A DNA stretch of 64,000 nucleotides from Leptobrachium leishanense (taxonomy: Eukaryota; Chordata; Amphibia; Anura; Megophryidae). Position 1 is the stretch's first letter. Each line of letters opens with the position of its first letter. The notes beneath the pieces were generated by a model. The model was given only the letters and a program-made list of their open reading frames with translations, searched no databases and had not been told where the DNA came from. Made by a program: the position numbers and the translations under genes. The stretch is taken from positions 150,324,101 through 150,388,100 of the forward strand of contig CM019065.1 in the NCBI GenBank assembly GCA_009667805.1, given 5' to 3'. Below are positions 56,190 to 64,000 of this stretch, one piece after another.

Positions 56190-57235
56190 CTTCATCCCTT
56201 TTAAAAAGGTACCCTGTAATACCTTGTGGTCTTAGTGGCCGTAGGCATGAAATGCAATCTGTGCTTCCTGCAGACTATTAAGCACGTCCCACGATGGACT
56301 CCAGCACTGAGTCAGTGGCAACGGCACTCAGCTGACATGTCATCATAGAGCGCTGGCGCTCTGCATCACTGCCCACTCCCCCACCAGGAATTCAGCCCCC
56401 TCCCTGCAGAAAGGTAAGGAAAGGGGGCAATGTTTATATATTTTTAAATTAGGTGTGTATTTTAGGTGTATTGGAGTGGTTATGTGTTTGGGAGTGTAGG
56501 CACACGTGTAGGGAGATATATATTTCTACAAGGGTTGTAGTGGAGGATAAAAAGCCTCCACACTATAATAAGTGTGTTTATTATTGCAGAAGCCACTCGC
56601 ACATCACAGCAATTCAAAGAATTGCATCCCAGAGCTCCTGTGCCACATTCCCCATATGCAGCAAGGAATTCTGGATAGGATATGCAAATGACATCTGTCT
56701 CACTTTTATGCAACCTGGGTCTGTTTTATACACAGAACCCTAAAAATCAATGCTATGACACACTGTGGCTTTGTAGCAGAGATAAGGTTTATGCAACTGG
56801 TCAAAGCCACTCCTAGGACAGCGCTGTTTCGGGTTTGTTGAACCCTCATCAGCTAGGAGCTAGGCATGATGACCAGTTGATGCTTGGGACCCATAGGGCA
56901 ATCAGTATCTACAAGGGTTGTAATAATATACACACACGTGTGTATGTTTATAGGGGTATATTATATAGATTGTTTCTGTATAGAAGTAGACAAAAGTGAG
57001 CTTCTAAATTTAAAATACCCAGGGCCTATATTATGCCCCAGTCCAGACCTGCCACTAGTCTGAATGTCATCACAAAAAAGAGAGAAAAGTGATAGATTGC
57101 TCTACTAAAAGTCATACATCTCCCCTGATCTGCCTTTAATATTACACATTACCTAGAGATATATAGATATATATATATAATCACTATACATACCACGTGT
57201 GTGTATAGGTTTTGGTGATGTCCTATAGACTCTAG
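56190..57235. other. non-coding sequence, possible frog repeat at 56780-56910
   Basis: The phrase GCGCTGTTTCGGGTTTGTTG with CCTCATCAGC resembles the motif class seen in the 9326-10170 insert. Nothing else is recognised. Confidence 0.3.
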
Positions 57236-57485
57236 AGGTCAGCAGGTTTGGCCCTTCAGATGCTTTGAACTACATCTCCCATGATATTGAGACACTCATT
57301 AGTATGGTAGAGCCTCATGACAAATGTACAAGTGTACATTTGAGGGAACCCAAATTTTGCTGACCCCCTGTCTTATGTCAAGGATCTCAAACTCCCCCCC
57401 CCCCAGATATTTAGTTCCTACAATTCCCACAATAATTTGAATGCAATAAATAATTAGGGGGTGGCAGAGTTTGAGATCCCTGCCC
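57236..57485. mobile_element. two adjacent hAT-type MITE remnants
   Basis: 57236-57370 belongs to the GGTCAGCAGGTTTGGCCC family. 57378-57483 has inverted ends GGATCTCAAACTCC and GAGTTTGAGATCCC. Confidence 0.6.
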
Positions 57486-57699
57486 TATGGGTGCATCTTC
57501 ATCCTAGGGTCTAGTATTCATGTGTATACACATACACTTTTTTTTTTCCCCCCAGAGCTGGCACGGCTGATAAATGAAGGGGGAGTGCAGACAGACATGG
57601 CTGTGCAGGGGGTTTAGGTGCCAGATCTCCAGGGAGGAAAGCTTTGTGTGAATGGCTCTCCCTGCCTTTGTTGCACAACCTGGCTGTGCCCCTGCCTGT

Positions 57700-58330
57700 G
57701 TAAACAGCATTGCAAATCACTACCTGGCTCCACAAAACACCCGACATGCGCCCGTTCCACCCACGCTATACGTGCATTATGAGCAGAATATACACGAGAT
57801 ACAGATATTACATTCGAAATACAAAACAAGATACTCACATAACACAAAAACAAAAAAAAACACATGTGCAAAGTAAAACCAGTGCGAGCGGGCATCTATC
57901 CGAGGTTTACAGCCAAAACATTCATATTGAATCCCCTTTGCCCCCGTTACCCGGTTACACACCCGATCCCCACAGCCCTTGGATCCCCCGGAGCCTCCGC
58001 CGAGCAGTCCTTTAACTCATTAAGCTAGCAGACGATACGGGCGCTCATGGGAGTTGTAGTGGCTACAGACACGACCACTGTATCGGATTCAGCCTCGTGA
58101 ACTTCACATCCCATCGTGCAACGGGCGCTCGTCGCTAGTTTGGCGACGAGCTCGACGCGCTTACGTCATATAGGTATGCGGAAGGACGTTACAACGCCGC
58201 GTAAGGTGTGTAGGAATTTCTCCGTAGAAAACCCTGCATTGCCCTAGGCAGAGGTGTCTCTCCCACACAGCGCAGTGTTGGTGCTCGCTGTGAACAGGAG
58301 CATTATGGGATATGGAGGCCATGGTTTAGG
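57700..58330 (-). promoter_or_regulatory. CpG-rich promoter candidate, possibly for TMEM150A
   Basis: CpG is locally enriched around 58020-58210, with CGACGAGCTCGACGCGC and a CRE-like TTACGTCA at 58161. It is the only such block upstream of TMEM150A before C2orf68. The 5' UTR acceptor at 51206 implies a first exon somewhere to the right. A direct link to TMEM150A is inferred from position only. Confidence 0.35.
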
Positions 58331-60341
58331 TTTGTTCTAAAAATGTACAGACTTTCAAAACAAGAGCTCGAGAACACATGTGCCACATATCACTGTTTCC
58401 ATACGTCAAGGATGACAGACACAACCCCCCCCCCCACGCCTCTTCCAAATAGTAGCATAACACTAATAAGTAGGTCTTCCTGATAATTCAACGCAGTTGT
58501 ATGATATACATGACACAAATCTCTACCCCCTCTCCCACCTTGCACCCTCTTGGATTCAAAACGATTTATTTATTGCGTTGGGTAGGTTTATCAATCTTTA
58601 CTATCGGCTGAGGTGATCTGAACACTGACAGGTCTTCTCACATTGCCGTTATCCCCCAATTCTTTCACAGCCACATCAGAATTAGTGAAAGCAGCTCACA
58701 CTTTATTATTGTGTGGTTAGATATGCGCAAGATATGACTAAAATTAAAAGGAAGATTTAAAGTTGGAAATCTGCCTTGTAAAGGGAGTTCCAAAAGAAAA
58801 AGATGAAACATCTGGTTATCTGACCGGAACAGATGTGGCATGATCAGTACATTCACAGCACCAGGTAGACACCAAAACACACAAACCACCAGGGCGTTAG
58901 CAAAGATTCTCTGATAAACCACTTTCATAGGATGCAACAGAACATAGATTCTTAAATGGCATGTTATCTGTGGCTCCATGGAGCCCAGAGCGACTCTACA
59001 CCAGCTCTAGGTTGGAATGAGACCCCATGTTTCCCCTTCCATGGGGTCGTAGGTTGGTGACTGTTGTCGTGTAGCATTGCCCTTTGGCCCTCAGCGGTAA
59101 TGCTGTTGTCAGTCACCGCACCAACAGTCAACTGGATGTGAGGAGCAAGAGAAGTGCATTCTTATAGGAAGTCTCTCAGACCAACTCCTCCCTGGGTCAT
59201 GCCACACAGAAGTGACAGCAAAATAGTAACAGGGAATTACTGACTTCGTTTCCTAGGTGTTAAGAGACTCATTCTCTGTGAAATTAATGCAACATTCAGC
59301 GCGCATAACATGTTCCCTTTAAAACAAACTTTAAGAATAAAGTCTGCAACTTTATTGTGAAGAGAGGAAAAAAAAAAAATGTTCTTGTTCTACAGTGGTT
59401 AATATAAGGTTTTACTGAAATTAAGCTTGTTTGTTTATATATAATCTTTAGCTTTCTATAATCTAAGAAAAACTTAGAAAAATAAAACAAGCAGCCAGGA
59501 TGCACCTTTATAAAACAGTAGTTTATTTTAAATAAAATAAATAATAAAACACACAAAGCTTAAACCTACAGTTCCTGATTGTCCTACTGTATAAAATAAG
59601 GGTGATGAAATTCTGAAAAACTTAAAAATTGCACCTTTCTGGGGATTCTACCTTCCACAATATGAAGGTAGAGCAGACCTGACAAATTATCAAATATAGA
59701 AGCCAATAAGCTTAAGAGCCAACTAGTTGGCACAGTTTGTCAATTGTTTTACGTTTAATCCACGTGGGAGTCAGTGGCTACCTGGTTCTGGGGTTTGTCA
59801 AGTCCTGGCATAAAGATGCAAGATTCAAAAGGTCTGTCTCTGCTGGGCAAATGGCTAGAAAAGAAGATCTTTGCAAACTTGAATAAAAATAATACATCAG
59901 AATGCAGCCAAATGCCATAAGATATGCAAGTGTGCCGTCACCTCACTCTAACCTGCCCCACATGCACAGCATTCTGAGTGGAGAAGGGACCAAGTGCACA
60001 CTCATCCTCTACCTTGCTGTTGTGTTTATTCAGCATTCAACACATAGACATCATTATTTGCAGATTGGTCAGTAACAGCAGATGTTGACAGTCCAAGGCA
60101 CATTTCTTGAGAATCATGTGGCAAATAGCTGGTAGAGACCCAATGCTTTTTATACACTTAACATATCTTTACAATGAGCCTTTAGTAAACAAATCAAAAC
60201 CAGTGTTAAAATCTACAGACTCCTGCCTGCAAAAACACGTCAATCCACTGTTCCAGCCATCTGGGATCAGGACCAGTACTAGCGAGCACCTTGTGCCACA
60301 GGAACATACTGTAAATTCCTCTCACATGGGGGCTGACAACA
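58330..60341. other. intergenic region and C2orf68 3' UTR
   Basis: No gene was recognised. An imperfect hairpin (TTGGTGACTGTTGTCG against TGTTGTCAGTCACC) lies at about 59052-59115. Minus-strand AATAAA signals near 60026 and 59523 could end the C2orf68 transcript. Confidence 0.4.
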
Positions 60342-60464
60342 TCAACGTTGCACTCTTCTCTTAGAAATCTCCTCTTGGATTCGTTGTCTCAGGGCCTCCT
60401 TCATACGGTGTTCCAGATGGTTCTCGGCAGAGATTTTGGTGGCAACTTGCTCTGCGTCATCATA
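60342..60464 (-). CDS. c2orf68: C2orf68 homologue last exon
   Basis: Acceptor TTTCCTCTTTAG; 40 codons plus TGA; predicted amphipathic helix near the end. Confidence 0.93.
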   Translation of the reverse strand, partial: YDDAEQVATKISAENHLEHRMKEALRQRIQEEISKRRVQR

Positions 60465-63171
60465 CTAAAGAGGAAAATAAAAAAAAAATAGTATTCTGTA
60501 GATTTTATAGCTTGCACACACATTTATTTAGAAGAAACCCCAACCACAAAAACTGTTACATTGAACCAAAAGCCATTCAAACCCAAACCAGAGACAAAAA
60601 AAAAAAAAAAAAAAAAAAAAAAAGGAGGCTTTCTAGGTACACTTACCACTTAAGCTTAAGGCTAGGGTCCACAACGTCCGCATAGCTTTGTGTGTGAGTG
60701 ATGGAATGTGGTCAGACGGGCTGCATTTATACGTCCAGCATTTTTGACGGACAAAATGGTTTTGCATTTTAATTTATTTTAGGATTTTCCCTCCTACATC
60801 CGTCAAAAATAACATCAGTGAAAAAACGGACTGTGTGGCCACTAGTGCGTCTTCCATACTAACGTCCGTAGAAATCACGTTTGTCTGACCCTAGCCTAAA
60901 TACAGCAAAGGGACACTGATCCTTGCACCAACATACATTATAGGAACGCTGTACTCTAAAATTTATATCCCCCCCCCATTAATGAGCAGATAATTGTGAC
61001 CTCTGTACAACTCTTCTCCCCCTCTTTAAAATAACTCTTTGCTCAGTAGCTTTGGGCACCCCCACCTCTGTCTTCCAGGGCTTCCAACACGGAAGACCCA
61101 TGAGCCTTTTGCGTGCAAACGGTGCATGCCCAACTTGAAAGAAGTGGGGGGGGGGGGGGCGGCATTACTTGTCTCACACTCCACATAAAAAAGGTCAATG
61201 TGGTCAGAGTGAGTAGTGTCACTTTAAGGCTAGGGTCAGACTAACACATTTTTCGCGTTGTCCGTGAAAAAGTACGTTCGTACGAATGGACGTATTTTTT
61301 CACGGAATACGCGATAGCGGTCATACGATGCGCATTTTCGTCCGTGATTTTGTACGGATCATCAATAAAACCCTTTTTTGCGTCTGGACGTTATGTTGGC
61401 CGGACATTAGCAGCGTCTGACGTCTCCTAATCACACACACATGCCGCTAGTGGACGCAGCGCACTCTGTACGTCCACTAGTGGTACTAGCGGTATCACGT
61501 TCTCAAAAAAAAAAAAAAAAAAGGGTTTGTTTGCTGCTTGCGTTGCGCGGCTGAATTTTTGTGCTGCCGTATTTCGTACATTGCCCGTCATTGGCTGTTA
61601 CTACGGCCGTGATAAAGTGCAGCTGCACGCGCGTTCGCACTTCGTTATTCTGACCCTAGCCTTAAACACTCCCTAAAGACACTTGCTTGGAGAAGCCTAC
61701 CACCTGACAACATAATATACATACATGGAAAGAGGAGCAGCAAAACGACGAACTGGAGTTACAAGCATAATATACATACATGGAAAGATAACCTACCAAC
61801 AAGCCCTGTCCTCCTTTCTTTCATCATCGCAGTCCTCCTGTCCTGTTTCTCACTCTTCCACCCATCTAGATTGTAAATTTCCATAAGAATAGGGCCCTCA
61901 CCTCCTCCTGTATCGGTTAGGCCCAGTTCACACCTCAGCGTTTTCATACGCGAGTAATATGCGTGTTTTTGTTGTGCAAACGTGAAAACGCACATTGCAG
62001 CGCGTTCACGCTGCAGTCTATGGCCGTGAACGTGCTGCAATACACCCCAAAGAAGCTCATGTACTTTGAGCGTAGGGCGTTTTACAGCGCATTCCTACGC
62101 GCTATAAAACACCCAGGTGTGAACGGGCCCCATAGGAAATCGGGATTTCCACGTTTGGACGTTTTACAGCACGTAGGAATGCACTGTAAAACGCCCAGGT
62201 GTGAATGGGGCCTTAGTGAAACATTGACTTGCCTTTTCGGTGTATTGTAAAACTGTCTTGTTACCCCATTGTACAGCGCTGCAGAATGTGTTGGTGCTTA
62301 TCAGATAATAATGTATGAATATTGTTAATATTATTGGGTATTCTTTTATGTTCCTGTTATTTCTGATATTACTATTTCACTGTAGCCCTCTCTACCCCCA
62401 ATCAGACTGTCCTGTTATCTGCTCTATTCGTGTCAATCTTGTGATTGCCGTCTCCCCTATTGTTTCATATCTGGGGATTAAAATGGATATGGCTAGGATC
62501 TAGCTCACTTGAGGAGGGGTGCCATTTACATTGGTCTCCAGGTCCCTCTTTGTAGTGTATATATTTGGCTCATAACTTTAATTAATGTCTGTTGCAACCT
62601 ACAAGGTGCCCCAGTTATTGACTGGGCGGGTTTGGCCCAAGATCAGTGCTCCTTTGGTATACTGAAAGCTGGAAGAGCCTTTCTGGACGTGTAAACCCAT
62701 CCTGGGTATGGATCCCCACATTACACCCAGATCAGTTGAGGTTACAATTGTTACATTTGAAGGTTTCGTCCACTGAGTTTTATATGCTGCGTTCATTGGT
62801 CTCAGGATAGTAATGAAAAACCATTCATAATCCTACAGTAATACGGACACGTTGCAGTTTTCTCCTGTTATTATTCTGTGCTTTGTGGACCCTTAAGAGT
62901 GCTTTCCCCCATGGCCAAGCTTGGCAAAAATGATATATCTGTAATGGGAGGTGAAAATAAACAACTGTAGGGAGAGGGACATTAATTATGTTGAACAGCA
63001 TTTTCTCCAAACATAAAGTACATACCTCATATACAATAACTGATGTAATGTGACCTCCATCTGCCTCAAACTCCAAACAGAAAAGCTTTGATCCAGTATT
63101 TTCAGGATCTGTGCCATTATTACTGTCACTAGATTCATCATCTTCCAGACCGCAAGCAGGACGAGCATCTC
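60342..63171 (-). CDS. c2orf68: C2orf68 homologue (UPF0561), last two coding exons, partial
   Basis: C2orf68 encodes a small conserved protein of unknown function (UPF0561 family). The exon at 63171-63026 encodes an acidic serine-rich linker (E-D-D-E-S-S-D-S) then K-L-F-C-L-E-F-E-A-D-G-G and I-T-S-V-I-V-Y-E. The exon at 60464-60342 encodes Y-D-D-A-E-Q-V and K-E-A-L-R-Q-R-I-Q-E-E-I-S-K-R, ending at TGA. Both match the human C-terminus (L-F-C-L-E-Y-E-A-D, then L-R-I-Q-E-E-I-A-K-R). Splice sites are GT-AG and phases agree. The N-terminal exon (basic M-S-H-G-F-type region) was not found up to 64000 and must lie beyond the window. Position next to TMEM150A, same strand, agrees with human. Confidence 0.92.
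60660..60896. mobile_element. TTAA-type MITE, copy g
   Basis: TTAA at 60656-60659 precedes GGCTAGGGTCCAC. The right end is GTCTGACCCTAGCC, then TAAA. It carries GTCCAGCATTTTTGACGGAC. The left part seems shortened compared with copy b. Confidence 0.8.
61228..61661. mobile_element. TTAA-type MITE, copy h, perfect TTAA duplication
   Basis: TTAA at 61224-61227 and 61662-61665. The ends are GGCTAGGGTCAGACTA and TTCTGACCCTAGCC. This is the best-preserved member of the subfamily with copies a, c and e. Confidence 0.9.
61790..62320 (+). mobile_element. L2-like LINE 3' end hosting a MITE
   Basis: CTAGATTGTAAATTTCCATA upstream and TTGTACAGCGCTGCAGAATG downstream are the usual L2 3' UTR landmarks. The MITE at 61920-62212 interrupts it. 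Confidence 0.65.
61920..62212. mobile_element. Harbinger-like MITE with TTA duplication
   Basis: TTA at 61917-61919 and 62213-62215 flanks inverted ends GGCCCAGTTCACACCT and AGGTGTGAATGGGGCC. The interior contains ACGTGCTGCAAT and TTACAGCGCATTCCTACGCG blocks shared with 50256-50876. Confidence 0.85.
63026..63171 (-). CDS. c2orf68: C2orf68 homologue penultimate exon
   Basis: Acceptor CCATCTTCTAG; begins with two bases of a split codon, then 48 codons; donor TATGAG|GTATGT. Confidence 0.92.
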
Positions 63172-63555
63172 CTAGAAGATGGAGATATCACTACACATGT
63201 AAAACTAAAAGTTTTCAGCTGAAGCTAGGAATAAATACAAACTGCTGCTGGATGTATTAAAATGCTTAAATATGTTGGGAGTCTGGTACAAGTTGACGTT
63301 TGAGGAGTGTGAATGTCATAGAATTGACGGTTTCTCCATACCATCTCCTGCAATTAGGTTAACCCTCATTTCATCCATGGACCCATATCTTGGAAACCAA
63401 CTCAAAATAGGAGATTCACTGTAGTCAGCACATCGTTATCTTTCATTTTTTTGGGTGCTGGGTCCTATGAGCAGGTTTAGAAAACAATTCACTTTTGTGA
63501 GTGGCAAATGAAGACTGCCCATGGATCCTGGGTTCTCAAATATGTCAGGACAATA
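63172..63555 (-). other. C2orf68 intron sequence, nothing recognised
   Basis: No upstream coding exon of C2orf68 could be found here. Confidence 0.4.
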
Positions 63556-63563
63556 GGATACAA

Positions 63564-63748
63564 CAGTGGTTCTTAACACAGCTCCTTAGTTCCCTTAACA
63601 GGACAGACTTCAAAAGGGTTACCTTGGGGAAATGCAGAATGAATCCTGCAATCACCGAGCAGCAAATCATATCATCTGTGCGGTGCTTCAGGTATCTGTC
63701 AAACCTGGCCTGTTAGGGGTACTTATGGGCCAGGGTTTGGAACCACTG
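63564..63748. mobile_element. hAT MITE (CAGTGGTTCTTAACAC)
   Basis: The ends CAGTGGTTCTTAAC and GTTTGGAACCACTG are inverted. The flanks GGATACAA and GGCTACCA agree at six of eight positions. It contains the GAATCCTGCAATCAC block shared with 7947-8129 and 19918-20100. Confidence 0.75.
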
Positions 63749-63856
63749 GGCTACCACCATCTCTGTTGTAGGGACTTAACCAGCAATCTTTACAAGGCAT
63801 CACGATAAATAAGGAGCACTTCACTGAAATGCAGAGTTCCCTTTTTTTGCCCTTAA

Positions 63857-64000
63857 CCCTTTGCCACTAGGCAGGTTGTGCCCATGGTGTGGCTTTAAAG
63901 CGTGACCTTTTTTTAGGTCGCCTCCTGTTCCATCAAATAATAATCCCTCCCGTCACATAATGCCACTGACGATCTGCACATGCGCAGGAGTGATGTAACG
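63857..64000. mobile_element. left end of a TTAA element running off the window
   Basis: TTAA at 63853-63856 then CCCTTTGCCACTAGGCAGG, similar to the starts at 6601 and 8312. Confidence 0.5.

Noticed and set aside
55886..56195. 13-residue repeat proteins (Tyr-Thr-Ala-Gly-Leu...)
   Set aside because: Translation of the 39-bp minisatellite.
61900..62212. tRNA- or snRNA-like hairpin gene
   Set aside because: The repeated TTACAGCGC...GCGCTGTAA pairing belongs to a TTA-flanked MITE also found at 50256-50876.

Overview
This is a stretch of vertebrate nuclear chromosome, most likely from a frog. It holds multi-exon genes with canonical GT-AG introns, and most of it is transposon-derived. The anuran call is an inference from the repeats: Tc1-like elements, many hAT, piggyBac/Kolobok-like (TTAA) and Harbinger-like (TTA) non-autonomous elements, L2/CR1/L1-like LINE debris, a tRNA-derived SINE with a V-SINE-like body, and a LINE tail typical of frog genomes. 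No virus, toxin gene, CRISPR array or bacterial-type operon was seen.

Four host genes were rebuilt by hand from splice sites, reading phase and recalled family sequence. (1) The last coding exon of a VAMP5-like SNARE (+, 3908-4087). (2) Complete RNF181, a RING-H2 E3 ubiquitin ligase, five coding exons (+, 30268-36203, 156 aa). (3) Complete TMEM150A, a six-helix DRAM/TMEM150-family membrane protein, seven coding exons (-, 51091-40956, 271 aa). (4) The last two coding exons of the C2orf68 homologue, UPF0561 family (-, 63171-60342). As I recall it, the human 2p11.2 order is VAMP8-VAMP5-RNF181-TMEM150A-C2orf68-USP39; order and orientation match here, which supports all four calls.

Layout: 1-1140 is a nearly complete hAT-like element carrying a minisatellite and a large nested palindrome. 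1280-3900 is MITEs and unique sequence in the last VAMP5 intron. 3908-4810 is the VAMP5 terminal exon and 3' UTR. 5-30 kb is intergenic: TTAA MITEs, a SINE, a 5.4-kb nest of a decayed Tc1 inside a TTAA element (8312-13720), LINE fragments, an L1-like ORF1 split by a tiny L2 tail, and two hAT elements with clear target duplications. 29.6-36.3 kb is the RNF181 promoter and gene; its last intron holds a fold-back mariner-like element. 36.3-41 kb is the convergent RNF181/TMEM150A interval. 41-51.2 kb is TMEM150A, with a LINE, a Harbinger-like MITE broken by a Tc1, a 36-bp minisatellite and hAT elements in its introns. 51.6-60 kb has a LINE fragment, a third Tc1, nested hAT copies, a 39-bp minisatellite and a CpG-rich promoter candidate near 58 kb. 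60.3-63.2 kb is C2orf68, with more MITEs in its intron.

The genes do not form a pathway. Their shared position is inherited microsynteny. The most interesting material is structural: a palindrome carrying consensus 5' splice sites on both strands, a GC-AG intron whose donor abuts a minisatellite, and a transposon that became a long inverted repeat. No wholly new biological system could be supported from the sequence alone.
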